From positions 2,432,501 through 2,496,500 of the forward strand of contig NZ_FLRH01000003.1 in assembly GCF_900089585.1 (NCBI RefSeq): a stretch of DNA of 64,000 nucleotides. The letters are read 5' to 3'. Shown here in pieces: positions 1 through 10,019 of this stretch. The translations under genes and the position numbers were made by a program. The DNA is from Micromonospora sediminicola. GTDB taxonomy: Bacteria > Actinomycetota > Actinomycetes > Mycobacteriales > Micromonosporaceae. Within the stretch, counting starts at the first letter, position 1. Every line of letters starts with the position of its first letter. The notes under the pieces are model-generated. The model had not been told where the DNA came from. It saw nothing but the letters and a program-made list of their open reading frames with translations, and ran no database searches.

Positions 1-1251
<1,251 letters not shown>

Positions 1252-1382
1252 ACCCTCCATACTCCTGTCTGCGGTTGCCGGGGCACGCCTCGGGGTCACC
1301 CCGAGATCGCCCGGATCTGTGGCGAAAGTGCTGTGCCGACCGTTCCAGCGACTGGCATGCTGGCTCCCGTGCGGGGTGCCGG

Positions 1383-2849
1383 ATGCCTGACCTGCTGAAC
1401 TGGCTGCAGGAGCTGCCGCCCCTGCTGATCTACCTGGCTGCCGCGACGATCGTCGCGGGTGAGACCGCGGTGATCTTCGGGCTGCTGGTGCCGGGCGAGG
1501 CGACCCTGCTGCTGGTCGGCTTCCTAGCGTACGCGGGGACGCTACGGCTCGTCCCCACGCTGCTGGCCATGGTGGCCGCCGCCGTGATGGGAGACACACT
1601 CGCGTGGCGGGCCGGGCGGCGGTACGGGCCGCGACTGCGCGCCTCCGGGCTCGGCGCCCGGATCGGTGCGCACCGCTGGCGACGCGCCGACGAGTTGCTG
1701 GAGCGCCTGGGCGGGCGGGGCGTGTTCGCCGCCCGCTGGGTGGCGTTCGCCCGCACGTTGGCGCCCCGGCTGGCCGGCGCGGCCGGGCTGCCGTACCGGC
1801 GGTTCGCGCCGTGGAACCTGGCCGGGGTGGTGAGCTGGGTCGGCGCCTCGGTGCTGGCCGGCTACCTGGCCGGCGAGTCGTACGAGCGGGTGTCGCAGCT
1901 GCTGGGCCGGGCCACCGGGGCGGTGCTGGTGCTGCTGGTCTGCCTGCTCGGCGTGGTGCTGGCCGGCCGGTGGCTCGGGCGCAACCCGGACCCGGTCCGG
2001 GCATTGGCGGCCCGGGCCGGTGCGTTGCCGCCGCTGCGCTGGCTGCGGGACCGCTACGGGGTGCTGTTCTTCCTGGTCGGCATGCGCGTCGGCCCGGTCT
2101 GGACGCTGCTGATCAACCTGGTGCTGGGGCTGGCGCTGCTGTTCGGCGCCGGGTTGGCCGTGGCCGCCCTGCTGGAGGCGGTGGTCCGGCACAGCGGGCT
2201 GGGCGTGCTCGACGGGCTGGTCGCGGACTGGTTCGCCGCCCGGCGTACCCCGGGGGTGGTCGACGCCGCGCTGGGCGCGGTGTCGGTGCTGCGCGGCTGG
2301 GTCCTCATCACGGCGGTCGCCCTGGTGGCGGTGGTGGTGACCGGCCGGCGGCGGTCCTGGCGCGCGGACCCGCTGGGGGTGGTGGGGACGGTCGGCGCGG
2401 CCGTGCCGTTGGTGCTGCTGGTGGTGGTGGCGGACCTGACCGGTCCGGGCGGGCCGGACGACGTCCGGGACCTGTTCCCCACCCAGAACGCGGTGGTCAC
2501 CGCGAGCTTCGGCACGCTGGCGTGGCTGCTGTCGCGGGGGGCCCGTTGGCCGGTCGGGGTGGCGGTCTGGACCGCCGCGTCGGCGGGCGTGGTCGCGGTC
2601 ACCGGCGCCCGGCTCTACCTGGGCTGGAGCACGGCCAGCGGCACGGCGTCCGCGGTGCTGCTGGGCGCCGCGTGGACCACCGTGTTCGTGGTCGCCTGGA
2701 CGACCCGGGACCGCGCGGCGGACGGCGACGGCGGGTCGGCGCCCGGGGACGCCGCCCCGGCCCGGCCGGCCGTGGGGGAGGGCCCGCCGCGGCCCCGGGA
2801 GCGGCGGCCGGCGTCGCGGGTACCCCGCAGGCCCGTCGATCCCTGCTAG
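1383..2849 (+). CDS. DedA (VTT-domain) membrane protein fused to a degenerate PAP2-like domain
   Basis: Integral membrane protein of 488 residues. The N-terminal ~200 residues are a DedA/SNARE-associated (VTT) domain with the typical FGLLVPGE segment; family members are linked to undecaprenyl-phosphate recycling or lipid scrambling. The C-terminal half has the layout of a PAP2 lipid phosphatase with several membrane segments. The catalytic motifs are altered: PSGH reads PTQN near residues 366-369, and in SR-X5-H-X3-D the His and Asp are Ser and Gly (from about residue 410). The phosphatase half is therefore probably inactive. The C-terminal ~45 residues are Pro/Arg-rich. The ATG at 1383 was chosen because the upstream in-frame sequence is not protein-like. 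No strong SD is visible. Confidence 0.85.
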   Translation: MPDLLNWLQELPPLLIYLAAATIVAGETAVIFGLLVPGEATLLLVGFLAYAGTLRLVPTLLAMVAAAVMGDTLAWRAGRRYGPRLRASGLGARIGAHRWRRADELLERLGGRGVFAARWVAFARTLAPRLAGAAGLPYRRFAPWNLAGVVSWVGASVLAGYLAGESYERVSQLLGRATGAVLVLLVCLLGVVLAGRWLGRNPDPVRALAARAGALPPLRWLRDRYGVLFFLVGMRVGPVWTLLINLVLGLALLFGAGLAVAALLEAVVRHSGLGVLDGLVADWFAARRTPGVVDAALGAVSVLRGWVLITAVALVAVVVTGRRRSWRADPLGVVGTVGAAVPLVLLVVVADLTGPGGPDDVRDLFPTQNAVVTASFGTLAWLLSRGARWPVGVAVWTAASAGVVAVTGARLYLGWSTASGTASAVLLGAAWTTVFVVAWTTRDRAADGDGGSAPGDAAPARPAVGEGPPRPRERRPASRVPRRPVDPC

Positions 2850-2881
2850 GGTGCGCCGGACGGGGACCACGGGGAGGTTCG

Positions 2882-3748
2882 ATGCGGCGAGGAGTCAGCC
2901 GGTGGGCTGCGGCTGCGGTGGCGGCGCTGGTGGCGGCCGGTCTGGTGACCGGCTGCGGCGGCGAGGAGCAACCGGTCCGGGAGGTGGCCGCGGAGCTGCC
3001 CACGGTGGCCCCGGTCGAGGCGCCGGAGGAGGCGCCCGCCGACGCGCCGAGCGAGGAGCCGCCGGCGGTCGAGGCGATGGGCGGGCGGCCCAGCCCGTCG
3101 GCGTCGGCGAAGCCCCGGCCGAAGCCGTCCCGCACGTCCACCAAGCCGCTGGCGAAGCCGAAGCCGCCGACCGAGACCCAGGTGCCGCCGGCCCCGCCGA
3201 AGCCGGCGCCCGCCGGCTGCAAGCCCAGCCACCGGGGCACCAAGGCGACGCAGAGCCAGGTGAAGGCGGCGCTGGCCGACGCCGCGGCCCGGACCTACTG
3301 GCCCACCTCGGCGCCGGACATCCGCATCCCGTCGGTCCTGATGAAGGCCACCGCCTGGCAGGAGAGCGGCTGGCAGTCCACCATCGTCGCCTGTGACGGC
3401 GGCGTCGGGCTGATGCAGGTCATGCCGGCCACGGCGGAGTGGATGAACCAGCGCTTCGGCCAGTCGTACGACATCGACGACTACCGGGACAACGCCTACC
3501 TCGGCGGCACCTACCTGGCCTGGCTGACCAAGTACATCGGCGACATGTACTTCGAGTCCGACTACCGGCTGGACGCCTCGCTGTGCACCGCCGAGTTGAA
3601 CTCGTGCCTGCTCAACGCCGTGATCGCGGCGTACAACTACGGGCACGGCGCGGTCGCCCGGGAGGGGCAGCCACTGGCCATCCCCAACCCGCAGTACGTC
3701 TACAACGTGCGCGAGCTGATGACCAGCTGCGAGTGCCTGGCGTTCTGA
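2882..3748 (+). CDS. Secreted lytic transglycosylase lipoprotein (SLT-like)
   Basis: A 288-residue exported lipoprotein that probably cleaves peptidoglycan glycan strands. A signal peptide runs to a lipobox (LVTGC, lipidated Cys 25). A Pro/Ala/Glu/Lys-rich linker of ~90 residues reaches through the wall. The C-terminal SLT/lysozyme-like domain has the catalytic Glu in AWQESGW (about residue 161), the GLMQVMP motif and AYNYGHG. Extra cysteines (VACDGG, SLCTAEL, NSCLL, TSCEC) suggest disulfides. GGGGAGG lies a few bases before the ATG, and a TAGGGT -10-like box (2847-2852) lies ~30 nt upstream. A strong hairpin follows the stop. The exact glycosidic specificity cannot be read from the sequence. 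Confidence 0.88.
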   Translation: MRRGVSRWAAAAVAALVAAGLVTGCGGEEQPVREVAAELPTVAPVEAPEEAPADAPSEEPPAVEAMGGRPSPSASAKPRPKPSRTSTKPLAKPKPPTETQVPPAPPKPAPAGCKPSHRGTKATQSQVKAALADAAARTYWPTSAPDIRIPSVLMKATAWQESGWQSTIVACDGGVGLMQVMPATAEWMNQRFGQSYDIDDYRDNAYLGGTYLAWLTKYIGDMYFESDYRLDASLCTAELNSCLLNAVIAAYNYGHGAVAREGQPLAIPNPQYVYNVRELMTSCECLAF

Positions 3749-3759
3749 GGCCTGTCGGG

Positions 3760-3794
3760 CGTCCGGGGGCCGGCGTGACGCCGGCCCCCGGACG
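3760..3794. terminator. Bidirectional GC hairpin terminator
   Basis: Two perfectly complementary 17-nt arms around one central base, CGTCCGGGGGCC.../...GGCCCCCGGACG, lie between the convergent transglycosylase and MMPL genes. There is no U-tract, as is common in actinobacteria. Confidence 0.75.
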
Positions 3795-3799
3795 TCGGG

Positions 3800-5935
3800 T
3801 CAGTCCCGCGCGGTGACCGGTTCGACCGGCGCGCCGGGCGCCTCGGCCGGCGCGTCCGCTTCCCGGGTGATCCGACCGGGCCACCAGAACCGGTCGCCGA
3901 GCAGGAACGCCAGCGCCGGCACCAGCACGGTGCGGACCAGCAGGGTGTCCAGCAGCACGCCGATGCAGACGATGATCCCGATCTGGGTGAGCGTGATCAG
4001 CGGGAGCACGCCCAGCACCGCGAAGACCGCGGCGAGCAGCACACCGGCGCTGGTGATGACACCGCCGGTGACGCGCAGCGCGGAGAGCATCCCGTCCCGG
4101 GTGCCGACCCGGCGGGCGTCCTCCCGGGCCCGGGTGACCAGGAAGATGTTGTAGTCCACGCCGAGGGCGACCAGGAACACGAACGCCAGCAGCAGCACGC
4201 CGGAGTCCAGCGCCGGGAAGTCCAGCACGTGGTCGAAGAGCAGCCAGGCCGCGCCGAGGCTGGCGAAGAACGACGCGATCACGGTCAGCACCAGCAGCAG
4301 CGGGGCCAGCAGGCCGCGCAGCAGCAGCACCAGCACGGCACCGACCAGCAGCAGGATGATCGGCAGGATCAGCCGGAGGTCGCGGGTGTTGGCCTCGTTC
4401 GAGTCGTACGTGGCCGCGACCGTGCCGCCGACCAGCGCGCCGTCGGGGGCGTCCGCGCCGGCCACGGTCGGCGGCGCCGAGTTCGGCACGGCGGCGACCG
4501 CGTCCCGCAGCGCCACGACCGCGCGGTCGGAGGCGGCGGTGCCCGGCTCGGCGGTCAGCACCACGTCGACCTGGGCGACCCGATCTCCGGCCAGGCCCGG
4601 GCGGACCGACGCGACGCCGTCCACCGCGTCGGCGGCGGCGACGACCGCCGCGGCGGCCTGCGGGTTGGTGAGCACGGCAACCGGCTGGGTGCTGCCGGCG
4701 GGGAAGGCCCGGGCGAGGGTCTCCGCGCCGGCGACCGCCTCGGGCTTCTCGCGGAACTGCTCGGTCTCGGACAGGCCGGTGCGGATACCGAGGCCGCCGA
4801 GCGCGAGGCCGGCCAGGAGCAGGGTGGCCAGCACCGCGACCGGCAACGGCCGGCGGACGACCAGCGCGCCGAGGCGGCCCCAGAGCCGGCCCTCGCGGGC
4901 GGCGCCGCCGACCCGGGGAACGAACGGCCAGAACAGGCCACGGCCGAAGAGCACCAGCGCGGCCGGCAGCACGAACAGGGCGGAGAGCATGGCGAACACG
5001 ACGCCGATGGCGCAGGCCACCGCGAGCGCCCGGTTTGTCTCCTGCTCCGACAGCAGCAACGTCAGCACTCCGAGCACGACGGTGCCGCCGCTGGCCAGGA
5101 TCGGCTCGGCGGTGCGGCGCAGGGCGGAGCGCATCGCGGTGAAGCGGTTCTCGTCCCGGCGCAGCTCCTCGCGGTAGCGCGCGATGAGCAGCAGGGCGTA
5201 GTCGGTGGCGGCGCCGAAGACCAGCACGCTGGCGATGCCGGTGACCTGGCCGCTGGGCAGGTAGATGCCGAGCGCGGGCACGACGGTCTCCACCGTGCGC
5301 AGGGTGAGCTGCTCGGCGGCGGCCACGACCAGCAGGGGCACGAGCCACAGGAACGGGCTGCGGTAGGTGACCAGCAGCAGCAGCGCCACGACGGCGGCGG
5401 TGACCAGCAGCAGGGTGGTGTCGGCGCCCTGGAACACCTTGCTCAGGTCGGCGGTGAACGCTGGCCCGCCGGTGACCTCGACGGTCAGGTCGGCGGGCAG
5501 GTCTCCGACCGCGTCGCGCACCTTGACCACCTCGTCGACCACGGCCTGCTGATCGCCGGCGGTGGACAGCGGCACGACGACCAGCGCGACGGTGCCGTCG
5601 GGGGAGACCTGCGCGGGGGCGACCCGGCCGCCGGCGGCGAGCGCGCCGAGCTTCGCCGCCGCGCCGTCGAGCGCGCTGCGGTCGGCGGCGCTGAGCGGGG
5701 CGCGGTCGTCGCGGCTGACCACCACCAGGGCGGGCTGGGTGTCGCGGGAGGGCAGCTGCTCCTGGAGCCGCTCGACCTGCGTCGACTGCCACTCGACGGA
5801 CAGGCCGGTGGCGGAGACGGGTTGGGGATTGTCCGGCTTGGGTAGGCCGAAGACGACCGCGCCGACGACGAGTGCGGCGACCACGGTGAGCCAGGCGGCC
5901 AACCGGCCCCGGGCGACGCGGGTGAACAGTGACAT
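3800..5935 (-). CDS. MMPL/RND-family exporter
   Basis: A 711-residue MMPL transporter, probably a proton-driven exporter of lipids or hydrophobic drugs. Two similar halves each contain a membrane segment, a soluble porter-like domain and a block of helices. The proton-relay Asp-Tyr pairs are visible in the first half (FGAATDYALLL) and the second (ALGVDYNIFL). The ATG at 5935 begins [15 protein letters not shown], directly before the first helix; longer in-frame starts add polar, unconserved sequence. It is divergent from a MarR gene, with a shared operator region overlapping its promoter (TTGCAG, 17-nt spacer, TAATCT on the minus strand). MarR therefore most likely controls it. The substrate is unknown. 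Confidence 0.9.
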   Translation of the reverse strand: MSLFTRVARGRLAAWLTVVAALVVGAVVFGLPKPDNPQPVSATGLSVEWQSTQVERLQEQLPSRDTQPALVVVSRDDRAPLSAADRSALDGAAAKLGALAAGGRVAPAQVSPDGTVALVVVPLSTAGDQQAVVDEVVKVRDAVGDLPADLTVEVTGGPAFTADLSKVFQGADTTLLLVTAAVVALLLLVTYRSPFLWLVPLLVVAAAEQLTLRTVETVVPALGIYLPSGQVTGIASVLVFGAATDYALLLIARYREELRRDENRFTAMRSALRRTAEPILASGGTVVLGVLTLLLSEQETNRALAVACAIGVVFAMLSALFVLPAALVLFGRGLFWPFVPRVGGAAREGRLWGRLGALVVRRPLPVAVLATLLLAGLALGGLGIRTGLSETEQFREKPEAVAGAETLARAFPAGSTQPVAVLTNPQAAAAVVAAADAVDGVASVRPGLAGDRVAQVDVVLTAEPGTAASDRAVVALRDAVAAVPNSAPPTVAGADAPDGALVGGTVAATYDSNEANTRDLRLILPIILLLVGAVLVLLLRGLLAPLLLVLTVIASFFASLGAAWLLFDHVLDFPALDSGVLLLAFVFLVALGVDYNIFLVTRAREDARRVGTRDGMLSALRVTGGVITSAGVLLAAVFAVLGVLPLITLTQIGIIVCIGVLLDTLLVRTVLVPALAFLLGDRFWWPGRITREADAPAEAPGAPVEPVTARD

Positions 5936-5982
5936 CGGTGCCCTCACAGGTTTCTTTGCGGGGGTGATTCTTGCCGGGAGAG

Positions 5983-6025
5983 TATCTTGATGAGCGAGAT
6001 TATCCGGGGAGGGCCTATGCTGCAA
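5983..6025. promoter_or_regulatory. Divergent MMPL/marR promoter with MarR-type operator
   Basis: On the minus strand, TTGCAG (6020-6025) and TAATCT (5997-6002) are exactly 17 nt apart, a good promoter for the MMPL gene. An imperfect inverted repeat, TATCTTGAT..GAGATTA (5983-6002), covers that -10 and also a TATCTT box suitable for the marR direction. ATCTTGA-type half-sites are common in MarR operators, so repression of both genes is the natural reading (inference). Confidence 0.6.
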
Positions 6026-6060
6026 CCGGACCGGAGCGGGCAGGGGGGTGGCGGCGAGCG

Positions 6061-6609
6061 GTGACGGGGCACGGCATGTACCGGCGGCGGGACGACCCGC
6101 GGGGGCGGATGGTCGCGGAGATCACCAACGACCTGCGTCGCTACTCGTTCGACGCGCAGCACGTCGGGCACGCGTTCGCCGGCCTGCACGGGCTCAACGC
6201 CACCGACCTGCAGGCCCTCATCGCGGTGATGGAGGCCGAGCTGGTGGGCGAGCCGATCACCCCGGGCCGGCTCGGTGAGGTGCTCAATCTCTCCTCCGGG
6301 TCGGTGACCGCGCTGGTCGACCGGCTGGAGCGCGCGGGCCACATCCGGCGCGACCGGGACACCGTCGACCGCCGCAAGGTCCTGCTGCACTACGCCGACC
6401 GGGGCGCCACCCTGGCGCAGAGCTTCTTCGGGCCGCTCGGCCGCCGCACCGACGAGGTGATGGCCCGGTTCACCGACGACGAGCTGGCCGTCGTGCACCG
6501 GTTCATGGCCGAGATGATGCGGTCCATGCGGGCGCACCGCGACGAGGTGCGCGCCGCCCGCGGCGAGCCCCGCCGCGCCGCCGCCCCCGACCCCGCCGGC
6601 GACCACTGA
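6061..6609 (+). CDS. MarR-family transcriptional regulator
   Basis: A 182-residue winged-helix regulator. The recognition region reads LSSGSVTALVDRLERAGHIRR and the wing contains RDRDTVDRRKVLL, both classic MarR. The C-terminal tail is Arg/Ala-rich. GTG at 6061 was chosen; ATG at 6076 is also possible, and a longer start at 5971 would lie inside the operator region and is less likely. It is divergent from the MMPL exporter and 2 nt upstream of a CocE-type hydrolase, so all three probably form one ligand-responsive unit. The inducer is unknown. Confidence 0.88.
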   Translation: MTGHGMYRRRDDPRGRMVAEITNDLRRYSFDAQHVGHAFAGLHGLNATDLQALIAVMEAELVGEPITPGRLGEVLNLSSGSVTALVDRLERAGHIRRDRDTVDRRKVLLHYADRGATLAQSFFGPLGRRTDEVMARFTDDELAVVHRFMAEMMRSMRAHRDEVRAARGEPRRAAAPDPAGDH

Positions 6610-6611
6610 CC

Positions 6612-8264
6612 GTGCGACCGGTCACCCGGCTCGTCGCGGCGGCACTGCGGTTGCCCGCCGCCCGCACCGGCCGGGTCGCCGTCACCCGGAACCTCCCGGT
6701 CCGGGTCCGCGACGGCACCTGCCTGCGCACCGACCACTACGCGCCGGATCTCGCCGGCGCCCCGTGCGTGCTGATCCGCACCCCGTACGGCCGGGGTGGG
6801 CCGGTCCGGTTGCTCGGGCGCCTGATCGCCGAACGGGGCTTCCACGTGGTGATCCAGTCCTGCCGCGGCACGGACGGCTCCGGTGGCGAGTTCGCCCCGC
6901 TGGTGCACGAGCGTGACGACGGCCTGGACACCCTCGACTGGTTGCGCCGCCAGCCCTGGTGGACCGGCGCGTTCGGCATGTTCGGCGCCAGCTACCAGGG
7001 GTTCGTGCAGTGGGCGGTGGCCGCCGAGGCGGGCGACGAGCTGCGCGCGATGGTCGCCGTGGTGACCGCCTCGGCCACCCGCGACTCGACGTACGCGGGT
7101 GAGTCCTTCACGCTCGACACGGTGCTCACCTGGGCGGAGCTGCTCGAGGCGCAGACCGTGCCCTGGCTGGCCCGGCAGTGGGAGCTCAAACGCGGCCAAC
7201 CCCGACTGGCCCGCGCGTTGTCCCACCTCCCGCTGGCCGAGGCGGACCGGGTCGCCACCGGCGTGACCGTGCCGTTCTTCCAGGAGTGGCTGCGTCACCA
7301 CACCCCGGACGCCGACTACTGGCGCACCCGCGTCTTCGGCGACCGGATCACCGACGTGCGCGCGCCGGTGACCATGGTCAGCGGCTGGCAGGACATCTTC
7401 CTTCCGGCGCAGCTCGACGACTGGGCCCGGCTGCGGGCCGCCGGCGCCCGGCCCCGGCTCACCGTCGGTCCCTGGACCCACGGCAGCCCGGGGCTGCTCG
7501 TGGCGGCCCTGCGGGAGGGCCTGGACTGGCTCGACACGCACCTGGCCGGCCGGGCCCGGCCGGAGCGCGCACCGGTGCGGGTGCACGTGGGCGGCGACGG
7601 CGGCGGGTGGCGGGACCTGCCCGACTGGCCGCCGCCGGCGACCCCGACCCGCTGGCATCTGCGGTCGGGCGGCCGGCTGGACCGCACGCCGCCGGACGCC
7701 GAGGCGCCGGACCGGATCTGGTACGACCCGGCGGATCCGACCCCGTCGCTGGGCGGACCGCTGCTGGTGGCCCAGCGGGCGGGCGCGGTGGACAACCGGC
7801 CGGTGGAGTCGCGGCCGGACGTGCTCACCTACACCACCGAGCCGTTGCCGGCCGCCGTCGAGGTGGTCGGGCCGGTACACGCCGAGATCCACCTGCGTAG
7901 CGAACTGTCGTACCTGGACGTGTTCGTGCGACTGTGCGACGTGGACCGGCGCGGGCGGTCCTGGAACGTCTGCGACGGGCTGGCCCGGGTCGAGCCGGGC
8001 CGGTTCCCCCGGGACGCCTCCGGCGCGGTCCGGGTTCCGGTCACGCTCTGGCCGACCGCGCACCGGTTCGCGTCCGGGCACCGGTTGCGCCTCCAGGTCT
8101 CCGGCGGCGCCCACCCGCGATACGCCCGCAACCCCGGCACCGGGGAGCCGCTCGGCACCGCCGTGACTCTTCGTGCTGGATGGCGCGACGTGCTGCACGA
8201 TGGTGAACATCCCTCGGGGTTGGACCTGCCGCTGACGCCGGCACCGTCCACAGCGGCCCGATAG
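6612..8264 (+). CDS. CocE/NonD family hydrolase (S15-type alpha/beta hydrolase)
   Basis: A 550-residue serine hydrolase of the X-Pro dipeptidyl-peptidase/cocaine-esterase family. The first half is the alpha/beta-hydrolase domain: RTPYGRGG near residue 58, nucleophile motif GASYQG, acid in SGWQDIFLP and catalytic His in PWTHGS. The second half is the jelly-roll beta-sandwich of this family (for example LQVSGGAHPRYARNP). There is no signal peptide, so it should act in the cytosol on acyl esters or peptides. The GTG start lies 2 nt after the marR stop, so the two are co-transcribed. The substrate cannot be deduced. Confidence 0.9.
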   Translation: MRPVTRLVAAALRLPAARTGRVAVTRNLPVRVRDGTCLRTDHYAPDLAGAPCVLIRTPYGRGGPVRLLGRLIAERGFHVVIQSCRGTDGSGGEFAPLVHERDDGLDTLDWLRRQPWWTGAFGMFGASYQGFVQWAVAAEAGDELRAMVAVVTASATRDSTYAGESFTLDTVLTWAELLEAQTVPWLARQWELKRGQPRLARALSHLPLAEADRVATGVTVPFFQEWLRHHTPDADYWRTRVFGDRITDVRAPVTMVSGWQDIFLPAQLDDWARLRAAGARPRLTVGPWTHGSPGLLVAALREGLDWLDTHLAGRARPERAPVRVHVGGDGGGWRDLPDWPPPATPTRWHLRSGGRLDRTPPDAEAPDRIWYDPADPTPSLGGPLLVAQRAGAVDNRPVESRPDVLTYTTEPLPAAVEVVGPVHAEIHLRSELSYLDVFVRLCDVDRRGRSWNVCDGLARVEPGRFPRDASGAVRVPVTLWPTAHRFASGHRLRLQVSGGAHPRYARNPGTGEPLGTAVTLRAGWRDVLHDGEHPSGLDLPLTPAPSTAAR

Positions 8265-8430
8265 TTCCAAATACCGCCTCTGAACTGGGCGTTTTCCCCG
8301 AACCGTGGTTAAGCTCGGAGCAGGTGCCCGGTGCCGTGCAACTCATCGGCGGGGCGCGACCGCGGATCGCAGGCCATCACGTGCTGTGATCGTCATGCCC
8401 TGCCGGCCATCGATCGGAAGGGGATCCACC

Positions 8431-9339
8431 ATGACCTCGGCTCCGGCGAACCTGCTGGCGGTCCGCAACCTGTTGCTCACCTACCTCAACGTCGACAAGA
8501 ACGCCGTACGGGATCAGGACCTGGAGCCGGCCGAGGTCGGCATCGTCGGCGACGCGAACCACCGGGGCGGCTACCACTGCGGCTCCGACCGGGTGGTCGT
8601 CAACGACTACTCGGTGGTGGAGTCCACCCGGGACCGGTCCGGGCTGACCCTCTACGCGTCCGCGCTGGACGTCGGCACGTTCTCGGTCCGCTCCGGCGGC
8701 GCCACCCACACCCTGCGCACCTTCTCCACCTGGATGGCGGCGCAGTGCGCGGCGAACGCGGCCGACACCCGGGACATCCGGGAGATCATCTACTCCCCGG
8801 ACGGCCGGACCGTGCGGCGTTGGGACCGGCTCGGCAAGCGCACCAGTGGCGACAGCAGCCACCTCTTCCACACCCACTTCAGCTTCTTCCGCGACTCCAC
8901 CAAGGCGGGCCGGGACCAGACCCCGCTGTTCCGCCGCTATCTCACCGCGATCGGGCTGATCGCCCCTGTGAAACCGGAGGACGACATGGAACAGACCGAC
9001 AAGCTCGTCGGCAACACCGGCTACCCGAACCGCACGGTCGGCGACGTGCTGGCCGACGTGGAGAACCTGCGCAACTGGCTGATCTCACCGGTCAACACGA
9101 CCGGCCTGGTCAGCCCGCCGATGGCCAACTCGCCGTTGCAGCAGATGCTGGCGATGGCGCGGGCCTGGCCGGCGCTCGTCGCGCAGGTCAACGAGTTGTC
9201 GGGCAAGGACTTCACCGACGAGCAGCAGATCGTCAGCGGGGTCCTCGCCGGCCTCCCGCCGGAGAAGATCGCCGAGGCGATCCCCCCGCAGATCGCCCGG
9301 GACGTCGCCGACGAGTTGTCCCGGCGGCTGACCGCCTGA
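8431..9339 (+). CDS. Conserved actinobacterial protein with LAS/M15-like motifs, possibly phage-derived
   Basis: A 302-residue protein of unproven function. The first ~190 residues contain HRGGYHCGSD, SALDVG and FHTHFSF. This spacing recalls the zinc-binding Asp and HxH of LAS/VanY-type (M15) peptidases and phage endolysins, but the usual first His, seven residues before the Asp, is Thr here. The remaining ~110 residues are helical and Pro-containing, without a recognised domain. There is no signal peptide. AAGGGGAT precedes the ATG at 8431; longer in-frame starts lack an SD. I recall similar proteins from phage and actinobacterial genomes, but cannot verify a function. Confidence 0.7.
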   Translation: MTSAPANLLAVRNLLLTYLNVDKNAVRDQDLEPAEVGIVGDANHRGGYHCGSDRVVVNDYSVVESTRDRSGLTLYASALDVGTFSVRSGGATHTLRTFSTWMAAQCAANAADTRDIREIIYSPDGRTVRRWDRLGKRTSGDSSHLFHTHFSFFRDSTKAGRDQTPLFRRYLTAIGLIAPVKPEDDMEQTDKLVGNTGYPNRTVGDVLADVENLRNWLISPVNTTGLVSPPMANSPLQQMLAMARAWPALVAQVNELSGKDFTDEQQIVSGVLAGLPPEKIAEAIPPQIARDVADELSRRLTA

Positions 9340-9349
9340 CCGTCCGGTG

Positions 9350-9381
9350 CCGCGGCGACCGCGTCGACGCGGTCGCCGCGG
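9350..9381. terminator. Perfect 32-bp palindrome, probable terminator
   Basis: CCGCGGCGACCGCGTC followed by its exact reverse complement begins 11 nt after the preceding stop codon. It would form a very stable hairpin in RNA. No T-run follows. Confidence 0.65.
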
Positions 9382-9396
9382 CGTCCGAACCAATCC

Positions 9397-9424
9397 GCAA
9401 CAGGTATTGCGCAACACCTCTTGC
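9397..9424. promoter_or_regulatory. Tandem operator, two abutting GCAA-N6-TTGC sites
   Basis: Two 14-bp inverted repeats, GCAACAGGTATTGC (9397-9410) and GCAACACCTCTTGC (9411-9424), abut with no gap and end 19 bp before the ArsR-type start codon. The position and symmetry fit an autoregulatory binding site for a dimeric winged-helix repressor, with room for two dimers (inference). Confidence 0.65.
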
Positions 9425-9443
9425 GAATGTCAGGGTGGGTGGC

Positions 9444-10019
9444 ATGACAGAGCCCACCGTCCGGCAGGTCACCGACTCGCGAGTGCTCGCGGCGCTCGCC
9501 CACCCCCTGCGTCGCCGGCTGATGGACGTGCTCAAGGTGCACGGTCCGTGCACCGTCGGCCTGCTCGCCGAGCACACCGACCAGGCGCCCGCGAACGTCA
9601 GCCACCACCTCCGGGTCCTGGCCGCCGCCGACCTGTTGGTGGAGGCGCCGGAGCTGGCCCGGGACCGTCGCGAGCGGTGGTGGCGGCTGCGGGACCGGGG
9701 GGTGCGCTGGTCCACCACGGACTTCGACGGCGACCCCGCCGACCGGGCGGTGGCCGACGCGGCCGGCTCGCTGAACCTGGAGCGGCACGCGGAGCTGGTG
9801 CGGGCCTGGCACGCGGCCTCCGACGAGACCCGCGCCGCCTGGGGCGAAGGGCCGTTCAGCACCGACAAGTGGCTGCGGCTGACCCCGGACGAGCTGGCCC
9901 AGCTCAGCCAGGAGGTGATCGCGCTCTTCGCCCGGTGGGCCGACCGGCCCGTGCCCGAGGACGGGCAGCGCCGCGAGCCGGTCTTCCTGTTCTCCTACGG
10001 CGTCCCGGCCCGGCCGTGA
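9444..10019 (+). CDS. ArsR-like winged-helix transcriptional regulator
   Basis: A 191-residue regulator. The N-terminal ~90 residues are an HTH_20/ArsR domain (LAALAHPLRRRLMDVLKVHG, then the recognition helix in PANVSHHLRVL). The rest is a helical region typical of the long ArsR proteins that sit beside MFS exporters. No CxC metal motif is seen, so it probably senses an organic ligand. The ATG at 9444 lies just behind the tandem GCAA-N6-TTGC operator. The stop overlaps the GTG start of the MFS gene by 3 nt, indicating translational coupling and control of that exporter. Confidence 0.88.
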   Translation: MTEPTVRQVTDSRVLAALAHPLRRRLMDVLKVHGPCTVGLLAEHTDQAPANVSHHLRVLAAADLLVEAPELARDRRERWWRLRDRGVRWSTTDFDGDPADRAVADAAGSLNLERHAELVRAWHAASDETRAAWGEGPFSTDKWLRLTPDELAQLSQEVIALFARWADRPVPEDGQRREPVFLFSYGVPARP

